12,765 nucleotides of DNA from the NCBI RefSeq assembly GCF_000003605.2, contig NW_003140838.1, forward strand, positions 9,621-22,385, in the 5' to 3' direction. Shown here piece after piece: positions 1 through 7,735 of this stretch. The notes beneath the pieces are model-generated. The model searched no databases. It saw only the letters and a list, made by a program, of their open reading frames with translations, and was not told the DNA's origin. The stretch is from Saccoglossus kowalevskii (Eukaryota > Hemichordata > Enteropneusta > Harrimaniidae). The position numbers and the translations under genes are program-made. The stretch's first letter is position 1. Every line of letters begins with the position of its first letter.

Positions 1-202
1 AACATATATAAACACAATGGGCATATGCGAATATATATAAACATAATGGGAGTATGCTAACATATATAAACACAATGGGAGTATGCAAACATATATAAAC
101 ATAGTGAGAATATGCGAACATATATAAACACAATTGGAATATGCAAATATATATAAACATAATGGGAATATACAAACATATATAAACACAATTGAAATAT
201 GC
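1..202. repeat. 29-bp tandem minisatellite, 7 copies
   Basis: Seven head-to-tail copies of a 29-bp unit. Units end at 28, 57, 86, 115, 144, 173 and 202, so the spacing is exactly 29 bp; the first lacks one base at the window edge. Each unit has a constant 'atatataaaca' block, then a variable 'caatggga' or 'taatggga' block, then 'tatgc'. Copies differ by a few substitutions and by no indels. The array probably continues to the left. There are no unique spacers between copies, so it is not a CRISPR. Each unit contains a TATATAAA string, but nothing indicates that it acts as a promoter. Confidence 0.95.
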
Positions 203-1793
203 AAACATAACACATCAATTAGTAATCACACACGCACTATCATATCATATTGACCATTTTTATGCAGAGTATTTTATTTTCCTAATATCCAAGTACAATC
301 CCATTGTCATACCAAACTCAGTCTCCCAACTAAACAAGCGCCATCAACTCAAAGTTAAGGTTTGGGTTTATAACGAATTATCTTAGGTTAACAATATTTT
401 AACATAATACTCAATCATAAAATACCTAAATTCCATTTTTACTACTCCTACCATTATATTAGGTTCATATCTTTTAAATAATACCAGTTCTCCAAATAAT
501 GTAAGAAAATGCCATTCGCGTCTCAATCAACCGTTATATGCAATACATGGTTCAATGCTTTTTAAATATAAAAATAGCTTTCGCTTAAAAAATATAAGAT
601 TTATATATTATATATGCAAATGTAATTGGTCCCATTTATTAAGATACAAGTGCAATAATAATGGCCACAGATCGTTGGAAGTACAATGTGGTATATAACG
701 AACTCAGCATTTCGAACTAAATGTCTCTTGGAAATGATGTACAGTTGTCACGCGAGATTCCACGAGAGGATCGTGACAGTGTACGATTAGGTGGCGTGAA
801 ACACAATGTATCATAACCAGATGACAATGAGCATTTCAATATATAGACATTGGAATTATTGAGTACATAAATGCGTTCTAAGCACCATTGCTCTGTTAAC
901 TGTTAAATTATGAGTAAATGACATAATTAGTAAAATATCTCTGTTGTTTTAGTCTAATTTTCAGCGTACTTGTATATATATATAATATTTATATATTGCT
1001 ACATGTTAAATACACTATTAGATGCTTAATCATCGTCTAGTTGATACATGAGTTTCCGTCGCATAGCAACGTTCTATCGCCGGTTCTTAATTACGAACTA
1101 ATGAAACAGGTATGGGAATATATATTAAGTCGGTGTTTTTTTTAGTAATGTGGGATTGTGAAACGCGTGCCAGCAGCGATTGCCGTACTATGTACAGCAT
1201 AGTTCAGATCTAACATATATTCAACCTGGAATTAGAGCGTCGCGAGAACATTTAGTGTTACCTAACTGAACAGAATGGTAGTAACAATACCAATGAGAAT
1301 TGATAATGAATATTATAATAAATTAAAATGTTAAATGATTTGTCTATACGACTAACAGCTAAGTATCGAACCGATAATTGGCCAAATGGCATGAAATTAG
1401 TATATCATATTGCACAACTTGTATCAATCGATTAATGACAATTATCAGTAACTCTACAGATAATAATAATAAGCGCATTTGAAATAATTCATTCTAATCT
1501 GTAACGTTACATCCGGGTAAATATGTAAATGAATTTGACACGTATCAATATCAAAGAAAGCAGAAAATTGGGGAAAAAATGTAAATCGTGAGATTTCTGG
1601 TTTTGATAATTAACCATATAATTTGCATACTTTCAATGATTATCCTGTTTCGGCATTCACCGATTGGTGGGCATATACCTGTCCAAAATAATTAAACCGG
1701 ACGCTAATGTTTGGCTAATTATACTAATGTAGTCTTAAATCATATATCACATTTTAGAATATCATTACTGTACTGTAGATGGACATTCAACTA
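203..1793. other. Non-coding stretch, no gene recognised
   Basis: A+T-rich DNA with dense stops in all frames and no ORF with protein-like composition. It includes a TA-rich run near 972-996 and a small inverted repeat at 746-778. I see no RNA gene, no transposon ends and no coding exon. On the minus strand it lies downstream of the F-box gene, and part of it could be 3' UTR if transcription runs far. Confidence 0.6.
746..778. repeat. Short inverted repeat, 7-bp arms
   Basis: TGTCACG at 746-752 is the reverse complement of CGTGACA at 772-778, with 19 bases between. The enclosed bases are themselves partly repetitive (cgagattc and cgagagga). The arms are too short to call a functional hairpin. 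It is recorded as a local structure in an otherwise featureless stretch. Confidence 0.35.
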
Positions 1794-2080
1794 TTTATCT
1801 AGTGTATTACCATGTCTGTTATCTACTATGAAATAATAAATATGTTATTATAGTAATATATATGGTGTTTGTTAATAGAAGTACATCCTAACAATCTTGC
1901 ACTAAGATGTATGGCACATCGAACATGGCCAGTATTCGTCCTACCAACTTTGGAACTGTGCTTCTCATCAAGTTTCAATTTAGTATACCTGGAATGATTC
2001 AGGACAGGAGTTCTGTACGAATATCAGACTTGAATCCATTAAGGCACATTGTGAGAAAGGTTATTTGCATCTCATTAAAG
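1794..2080 (-). other. Presumed 3' UTR of the F-box/LRR gene
   Basis: This segment follows the TAA stop of the minus-strand gene. By eye I find no AATAAA on the minus strand between the stop and about position 640. The nearest variant signal I noticed is GATAAA at 1794-1799 (tttatc on the plus strand), about 285 bases after the stop. Its use as the cleavage signal is inference, so the left boundary is tentative. The plus-strand open frame across 1907-2170 overlaps the gene in antisense and has no protein-like features. Confidence 0.3.
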
Positions 2081-3163
2081 TTAAGAACAAAGTTGTGGTG
2101 TAAGTTGATGGTTCCATCGCACCATTTGGTCTGGGAGCACAATGTGGGGAAATTCGAGTGCATTCAGTGATGATATGGCAAGATTTCGTTCGACGTCGTT
2201 GAGATAAAGTCTAACACTTGGGCAGTCACCGAGATTGATTGCTAATAATTCGTGACAATCGATTTCAACACGTAACATATTGTGGCAGCCAAACAAATTT
2301 ATGTATCGCATTAACGTAGCTGCCATAGGAATGCGTATCTTCGTTAAAGTCGAACATCTCTCTAAATTGAGGTGTGTTATGTTGGGGCAGCCATTCAACG
2401 CCATCTCTAGCACGTAATCGCCAATTTGGCAGCGGTACAGGACGACCACACCGGCTGAGGGCGTGCTAAGAATGAGAGTCCTAACAACGCAGTCGAAGAA
2501 ACGAAGAAAACCCACGTGGTGGATTGCTTGGATAATACATGTCTCAAGGCACACTTGGTTGTCACTACACACGTTCAGTTCAACTTTATCCAATGATTCG
2601 CATTGTATTATCAAATTCCTGAGATTAGGGACACCAACTAATGAAATCTTCTTTAATTTCTCAGCCATAATGAGAACATCGTTTAAAGTTTGGATTTCGC
2701 ATTCGTCTTGAGTCGTCATAGCTCGCAGACCCCGGCATCGCACTCGCAGAGTTTTACTGGAGTAATCTTCTAGCAAGCACATTGTCTGGAGCCCGGAACA
2801 GAATGATTCATCCAACGACATATCATCGACTCCAACATCACCAATACGAAGAGTGCATAGCGTCGGACACTCTGACAAACTTTGGACCAGACTTCGTGAA
2901 TCTAAAAGGGGGCAGTTGAAAATCTCCATATTTTTCAACTTATTGCTTTTGATGTGTACTGTACGAAGAATGCCGCTTCCGTCAATATACACGTCACGTA
3001 GTTTCTTAGATTCTATTTCTAGGTGTTCCATGGATTCTAGCCCCTCGTCTATCTTCAGAGAGCGCAAGTTTGGTGCATGGATACTGACAAACAAAGCCGA
3101 CCATAGGTGCAGCAAATAAACTTTCTGAAGGGATTCAGATCTTAGTCGAATACCGTACAAGCC
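2081..3163 (-). CDS. Exon 2: C-terminal LRR region
   Basis: Encodes residues 268-627 and the TAA stop. It opens as GGC TTG TAC, with no ATG at the boundary, so it is an internal/terminal exon and not a separate gene. LRR units include NLRSLKI (299-305), KLRDVYI (321-327), KLKNMEIFNC (342-351), TLCTLRI (368-374), KLKKISLVGV (436-445), SLDKVELNVC (457-466) and NITHLNLERC (528-537). After about residue 590 the repeat pattern fades into a tail of about 35 residues containing FPH and LPDQMVRWNH, which looks like a short C-terminal cap. The frame is fully open with no sign of decay, so the gene appears intact. Antisense open frames inside this exon are shadows. Confidence 0.92.
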   Translation of the reverse strand, partial: GLYGIRLRSESLQKVYLLHLWSALFVSIHAPNLRSLKIDEGLESMEHLEIESKKLRDVYIDGSGILRTVHIKSNKLKNMEIFNCPLLDSRSLVQSLSECPTLCTLRIGDVGVDDMSLDESFCSGLQTMCLLEDYSSKTLRVRCRGLRAMTTQDECEIQTLNDVLIMAEKLKKISLVGVPNLRNLIIQCESLDKVELNVCSDNQVCLETCIIQAIHHVGFLRFFDCVVRTLILSTPSAGVVVLYRCQIGDYVLEMALNGCPNITHLNLERCSTLTKIRIPMAATLMRYINLFGCHNMLRVEIDCHELLAINLGDCPSVRLYLNDVERNLAISSLNALEFPHIVLPDQMVRWNHQLTPQLCS

Positions 3164-5821
3164 CTGAATGAAAAATAAAATAAAAATCGTATAAAACTAT
3201 TAGTCAGACGTTCCAATTTCCCCATCGTATAATCGGTGGAGATATCCAAATACGTGTGCATAAGATATCATATAGAATGAATATTCATAACACCGAATGA
3301 CAATTTGTGTGGAGTTAGTGAACTGCATTTCCATGTGCAAAATGAGAACCACGTGCTGTTATTTAACAAACTAGAAAACACAAACGATATCGCATTCAAC
3401 GATGCCAACATCTAGGAACTACAATGGAGTCAAAGCATATATACAACGCAGATTTTGATACGTCAAAAAAAGATGCCTATAAACAAGCTGTTTTCTGATT
3501 GGTCTGATTGTTAGGTGATAGGGGTGAGTAGACAATTCGGTACAGTCACGTAAGAAGCTTTACATTGACTCGGGAACGACGTATCGCAGCGACAACCTGG
3601 GCAATGTTTCACTCGCATAAAATGATATAACAAATATCAAAATTAGTAAAAAAAATCTTACCGGGAGTTACATATAGGTAATTGTGCCTGTTAAATTTGG
3701 CTTAAAATAGACCAAAGTTCACAGTTCACACAGTCATGTTAACGGAATTCAATATTATATAAATCTCGGAAGTTTCGGAAGCAGGCGCGTTTAACGTTGA
3801 ATGCACCGATTTAATAAGGAAATGTACACACGTAATTTGGGTGAGTTCAGTAATATTCGATTGTTCATTATTTATATGTTTACCAAAGACATGTCCATAG
3901 TGACGATGTTTACGAAGCGAATCGAAATAATAAATATTGCACACAGACACGTGAAATCGATGCATTGCAAGGGAACAAACGGTATACTATTTCGTTAGTT
4001 GTCCTAATTTAGTACATGAGTCACACAGGAAATACGATGTCTTCCTAAAATATATGAAATGTGTTAGATATTTAATTCATCAGATGTGACAATTTTCTCC
4101 GTCATAGAGAAAGGTTGGCTCTGATTAATATTTACCCAACATAGTGTTTTACATGTTTAGCTGTTTAGTATTTGGCATATTCCAATACATTTCAATACTA
4201 ATTTTATGTTAAATAATCGGAAAATTATATTATTAGTAACGTCGTTTCTCAACGCAGTATAACATTTTCAGTCTCCATGGTTACCATATGGGAACGATTT
4301 TGAAAGCGATTCCTTTCCCTTCCAGCTTGTATACGGCTGGTAATATAAGACTACGATGAATAATTTCTATTCAAGATTGTTAGCGTGAAAAAATATTTCC
4401 ATGAAAATATATAATTGATTGGTCGGTTAGTAGAATAGTTTAATTTACCCCGACACATCATATAACAGTCTCACGCCATTGCACGAAAGCATAAAAAAAC
4501 AAACATTTTTAATTTGTTACCGGTTTTCCCTTTTTTTTTACATTATAAATGTATTAACCTCAATGTCCTTCAGCCATATTGACGGATTATCATGAAATCT
4601 GCCACGTCAGTTGAGAGCCAGCTGTTAGCTGGATATCGGTGCACATAACTCCCTGAACATCTCTACTGTTGTTAAAATAATACGTCAATGACGTCAATAC
4701 ACCATGACGTCAGTATACAAGCGATCATAATCAGTACATGGGTCACGTGGTCTGCAGATGAACAACAGGTTGTTGTCTAGTCGGATAATCTCTAAATTGA
4801 AAATGGTTTCCATTTATACTGCTTATACGTACATTGTTAATTAAGGATAGATTTTGTGAAGCTAAACTGGTCACCATTTAATGCATTTCTCAAAATGTTT
4901 ACAGACGTAATGAAAACTTTGTATTGTCAACATATCAGACCACTAGTTGGGGTATACTATTAGTAACATTTTCTACCAGGTCACGTGTAAGTAGGATAGC
5001 ACACATCTATACGTACTTACCTCGCAATTGCTGACTGATAATTTCCGTAACCTTGGCAGCGAGTTGACTATGCTCCACAACGTTTCCAGCTCAATTGGGA
5101 CGAAGTGAAAAGATATAACAGTGATGAAATTATCTTTATCACAATCCGCTAAAGATCTCGCTAAGGCCCCGCCTTCTAGCATCGCCCTATCGCTGCGATA
5201 ATCCCTGAGTGGTAGACCGGTGTTCAGTTTGAGCTTCACCTCTGTAGTCGGGTCGAGTCGGTTGAGAAATGTTTCTACTCCTTGGCTGGTGAGTCCCCAG
5301 CAACCGTGTAAAGTAATACGGCGCACATCACGAAAATATGCAAGTATTAGAAGGAGATCTGAGTCCTGCAGCTCAAATCCACCATTTATGTAAATGACCT
5401 TAAGACGTTTCAGTGGTGCCAGGCATTCAATCACGGATTTATTCCATAAAATCGGCAAACGAATAACTTTGAGATTGGACAAATTAGAAATAGCATGGAG
5501 CGACGACTCATAAACCCGCGACCCATTTGACCATACCAGATGCTCAATATGGTATCCGTATACGTTAAATATGTGGTTTATAAGCCGGTATTGGAGCGAG
5601 CTGTAGTTGGTATGAATGATATTGAGGTGCCGCCACAGTTCAGACGATTTATACAGCACCAATCGCCATTTTCTACACACTAGTGCCAATCGCGGTAACT
5701 TATCGTCCACAGGGTGAAAATAGGAGAATATTGCAGCCCATAGCTCACAGGGAAGCCGTTCAACTGCCGATGGTATTTCATCATCATAGACAGTGTATGT
5801 ATAGTTGGAGTCCAGCAGCAT
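2081..5821 (-). CDS. F-box/LRR protein, two coding exons, 627 aa
   Basis: Gene model: exon 1 5821-5021 (267 codons), intron 5020-3164, exon 2 3163-2081 (360 codons plus TAA). Joining at the consensus splice sites keeps the frame (phase 0) and carries the LRR pattern through the junction. F-box proteins bind SKP1 through the F-box and recruit substrates to a cullin-RING ubiquitin ligase; LRRs usually form the substrate surface. Here the F-box is at residues about 21-67 and LRR-like repeats fill about 90 to 590. Many C-terminal repeats are about 21 residues long, alternating short beta-like LxLxxC strands, which resembles plant FBL15 and animal 'FBL15-like' proteins; this subfamily call is inference from pattern, not alignment. 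There is no signal peptide or membrane segment, so a cytosolic or nuclear protein is expected. The substrate cannot be predicted. Confidence 0.9.
4618..4632. repeat. Small perfect hairpin, 6-bp stem
   Basis: CCAGCT (4618-4623) and AGCTGG (4627-4632) are perfect complements around a 3-base loop. It lies within the intron beside the CRE cluster. It is too small to assign a role. Confidence 0.35.
4681..4749. promoter_or_regulatory. CRE cluster plus E-box in the intron
   Basis: Two perfect 8-bp TGACGTCA palindromes (4689-4696 and 4705-4712) are joined by an ACGTCA half-site at 4682-4687, and a CACGTG E-box follows at 4744-4749. A further CACGTCA half-site lies at 4604-4610. TGACGTCA is the classical site for CREB/ATF-type bZIP factors, and CACGTG for bHLH factors of the USF/MYC/TFE type. 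Two full palindromes within 24 bp of A+T-rich DNA are unlikely by chance. An enhancer or alternative promoter for the gene is possible, but the function is inferred only. Confidence 0.5.
5021..5821 (-). CDS. Exon 1: F-box domain and first LRRs
   Basis: Encodes residues 1-267. The F-box shows the typical signature: LP at 23-24, ELW at 26-28, IFSYF at 31-35, LALVCRKWR at 45-53 and ELWRHL at 61-66. LRR-like segments follow, including NLKVIRLPIL (115-124), RLKVIYINGG (138-147) and an AMN1-like unit at 166-185 with the core ITLHGC. The start is well fixed: an in-frame TAA lies two codons upstream (minus-strand order TAA-GCT-ATG), so no in-frame N-terminal extension is possible without another exon. 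Reading past the donor adds only 15 codons before a stop, which supports splicing. The exon is visibly richer in G+C than its flanks. Confidence 0.92.
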
Positions 5822-5849
5822 AGCTTATATGACGACGTGGCGCTTGCAT
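5784..5849 (-). promoter_or_regulatory. Upstream ORF overlapping the start codon
   Basis: An ATG at 5849, 28 bases upstream of the main ATG, opens a 21-codon frame (starting MQAPRRH) that is out of frame with the main CDS and stops at TGA 5786-5784, inside it. If the transcript starts upstream of 5849, scanning ribosomes would meet this ATG first. The -3 base is G for both ATGs, so neither is clearly favoured. Overlapping uORFs usually lower translation of the main frame. This holds only if the transcription start lies upstream of 5849, which cannot be seen from sequence. Confidence 0.45.
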
Positions 5850-6840
5850 CGCCCAGTCCGTCGTTCGTTTCAATTCAAAATATTCGGTCATAAGATCGTT
5901 TTCACCAACATTCGATTGATATCACCAGTCTTGTTTTCACCTTCACTATAATTTCACAAAACCCCTGTGTAAACATATGCTGTCCATCCACGCTGATGTC
6001 ATATGAGTAAAATTAATACAATGGAATTCAATATGAATGAAATGTGGTGCATTGTGGGTGATAGTGATCCCCTCGTTTACAACGTTTTCATTGGCGTAGC
6101 GGTTATGTCGTCATTAAAAGTATATCGTAGTTAAATATAGACATGACTCGTGCTGGTTGTTCTACTGTGTGACAACAACGGAACCATCTAATATTACCCA
6201 AAACTATAGTTCGATTCAAATAAATGCCACGTTGTGATTAGGTCAAAATCGAGAACTCCGTGTATCCGTAAAACGGAACCAGTCGGTAATATTTCACGAA
6301 TCTGTCAATACGGCATGTGGTGTATTACCAAGGCAACGAACGGTTTGTGGGCGGACAATGCAGTAAACAGCCTATTTACCAATGACGTACTACATACGCA
6401 TTTTGACACGTTTTTAGCCACCTACTATGATTTTGTTTTTTACCAATGTAAGGCATATGGTCTGCTGTATATATCAATATTAGAAAATATGTTTTGATAT
6501 CACCGATAAATAATATGTTGTTGTAAGTGTTTTCCATTTATTTGAATATTAAAGACGCAGTTTTGCAAGTCAGCAACATTTTGCTCACCAAAGATAAACA
6601 ATCACTGTCGTAAACAGTGAACATTTTTTGAAATACATTGAAATCACGGGGCGCCTATTTTCACATACACATGTGTCCAGAACGATTTTGTTTTCACTTT
6701 ATTTTTTAGGCTTTCAAGGCCTGTCAGAATTGAAAGTCTATTGTTATGCTTTGTTTCTTCTTATTATTATATTCCGTATTTTTTTCAAACGACTTTTTAC
6801 AATTATGACAATTGTGGTGTACAATCTACTTCCACTCTAC
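5850..6840. other. Upstream DNA of the F-box gene, no gene seen
   Basis: This should contain the promoter of the minus-strand gene. I find no TATAAA on the minus strand close to the start; a CRE-like ACGTCGTCA string lies between the two ATGs. Open plus-strand frames here (6234-6497 and 6628-6912) lack ATG starts or have low-complexity hydrophobic composition and match nothing I recognise. No RNA gene was seen. Confidence 0.5.
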
Positions 6841-7169
6841 AAAGTGATTGAAATGTTTGATTATTCGCGTGTCGGCCGCCATCTTGGATTTTGTAAAACC
6901 CGGAAGTGCTGAATTGCACCATTTTGGGGGTTCAGAACGTATAAGGCATTTGTGAAGTAATAGTTATAAAACGAACTTTTGTGGCCATGTGACCTTGGCC
7001 GTCATTTTTAATTTTCAAGAAATAACATTCAAGCTTTAAGTAGCTCATACGCTCTGGTACATTTGACGTGGTATTTGGTACACAGCGTCTTTAGAAGAAT
7101 CTATTTAAAGTGAAATTTTCAGATGTGTTATTATTCTCGCGGTTTGGCGACCATCTTGGATTTTGTAAA
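6841..7169 (+). repeat. Old interspersed repeat, three diverged core copies
   Basis: A 21-bp core of the form t(c/t)ggccgccatcttggatttt occurs three times on the plus strand: 6872-6892, 6995-7015 (16 of 21 bases matching the first) and 7144-7164. Copies one and three share a perfect 19-bp block ending in ttttgtaaa (6879-6897 and 7151-7169). They also share a looser upstream stretch beginning aaagtga and containing ttattc (from 6841 and 7107). The spacings are 123 and 149 bp, so this may be a decayed tandem of units of about 130-bp or a fragment of a dispersed non-autonomous element. I see no coding capacity, terminal inverted repeat or target-site duplication. The plus-strand open frame 6628-6912 that overlaps it is probably spurious. 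Confidence 0.6.
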
Positions 7170-7207
7170 TCAACAAAAATATATTTTACCCTGTTAAATT
7201 CATGTTC

Positions 7208-7225
7208 CCACGTCACGTGACGTGG
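7208..7225. promoter_or_regulatory. Perfect 18-bp palindrome with central CACGTG
   Basis: CCACGTCACGTGACGTGG reads the same on both strands. Its centre is GTCACGTGAC (7212-7221), which equals the optimal palindromic E-box for TFEB/MITF/USF-type bHLH-ZIP factors (the CLEAR-type motif). The outer parts add CACGTCA and TGACGTG, which resemble CRE half-sites. It lies about 40 bp beyond the last repeat core. Binding is inferred from the motif only. Confidence 0.5.
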
Positions 7226-7304
7226 TTTTGCTGCCGTTGAAATTGCCTTCTGTCGATTTGAATGTCATTTTATGTCGATGTCATTTACATGATTGTTATT
7301 GAAG

Positions 7305-7352
7305 AAAACATTCAAAACATTCATTCTCAAAAAGAATATTCCTGAATGTTTT
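7305..7352. repeat. Hairpin with duplicated left arm
   Basis: AAAACATTCA occurs twice in a row, sharing one base (7305-7314 and 7314-7323). Its exact reverse complement TGAATGTTTT is at 7343-7352. The inner copy can also nest an ATTCT/AGAAT stem (7323-7327 and 7333-7337). This could be a decayed terminus of a small transposon or a chance A+T-rich hairpin. I did not find a matching partner end. Confidence 0.4.
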
Positions 7353-7478
7353 ATTACGTTGTTTTCATAGTGTGCAATGCCAAAATGCATCATGGGAAGG
7401 GATAGTAAGTACTGTACACTGAATGAGAAATACGTATTACATTAAGATAGTATGGGGTGTGATCACTGATATAAATAC

Positions 7479-7735
7479 CTGCATCCATTGCTTTCCTATT
7501 ATTTTCATATTAATTGCTGGTATTACATTATTTAATCATTATTTTGGCTTTATTATCTGCTTACTAATGTTATTATCATTTCATCATTATACACCATTTG
7601 CTCATTATTTGGTTCATTATTGTCACATTATTTGAATATTTAGTCATTATTGTCACACTATTTCACAGACATTATGATCATTATTTCAACATTTTGTTTC
7701 GTTACTATTGTCATATTATTATTGTCACCACGGTA
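7479..7735. repeat. Degenerate TCATTATT-rich simple repeat
   Basis: A strongly T/A-biased strand with many TCATTATT and CATTATT words. The clearest pair is TCATTATTGTCACATTATTT and its near copy TCATTATTGTCACACTATTT, starting at 7614 and 7644 (30-bp spacing). Further TCATTATT and ATTATTGTCAC words follow up to 7728. Copies are diverged and not evenly spaced. The hydrophobic open frame at 7423-7635 is a by-product of this base composition. Confidence 0.7.

Larger units (their letters stand above)
3164..5020 (-). other. Intron 1 of the F-box/LRR gene, 1,857 bp
   Basis: The donor on the minus strand reads GAG|GTAAGTACG at 5021/5020, a near-perfect match to the animal consensus. The acceptor reads TTTTATTTTTCATTCAG|GGC at 3164/3163, with a strong pyrimidine tract. 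The intron is phase 0 (after codon 267). I looked for further exons inside: the longest minus-strand frame (3965-3726) has no LRR or other recognisable pattern and is probably chance. The intron also holds a CRE and E-box cluster near 4601-4749 and short hairpins. The rest shows nothing I can name. Confidence 0.9.

Noticed and set aside
1-202. CRISPR-like array of 29-bp repeats
   Set aside because: Units abut directly with no unique spacers, and the context is eukaryotic with an intron-containing gene and no cas genes.
1907-2170. Plus-strand open frame of 87 codons
   Set aside because: It overlaps the end of the F-box/LRR exon in antisense and has no domain-like composition; it is a shadow of the real gene and its UTR.
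2463-3119. Two plus-strand open frames antisense to exon 2
   Set aside because: Both lie wholly within the LRR coding exon on the opposite strand, and their composition reflects the complement of LRR codons.
2081-3160. Separate gene starting at the TTG of the exon 2 frame
   Set aside because: There is no ATG there, a strong acceptor sits three bases upstream, and joining in phase 0 to exon 1 gives a continuous F-box/LRR protein.
3726-3998. Open frames on both strands within the intron
   Set aside because: They overlap one another, show no repeat or domain pattern, and would have to interrupt an exon junction that joins cleanly in frame without them.
4280-4296. RFX X-box-like sites (GTTACC-ATAT-GGGAAC here, and attaccaaggcaac near 6326)
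   Set aside because: Each departs from the X-box consensus in spacing or a key base, and single degenerate sites are expected by chance in this length of sequence.
6234-6497. Plus-strand 87-codon open frame as a gene divergent from the F-box gene
   Set aside because: There is no ATG at its start and no recognisable motif, and the composition changes along it; chance is the better explanation.
7423-7635. Small hydrophobic membrane protein of 70 residues
   Set aside because: The hydrophobicity comes from the T-rich TCATTATT repeat being read through; no signal of coding beyond that.
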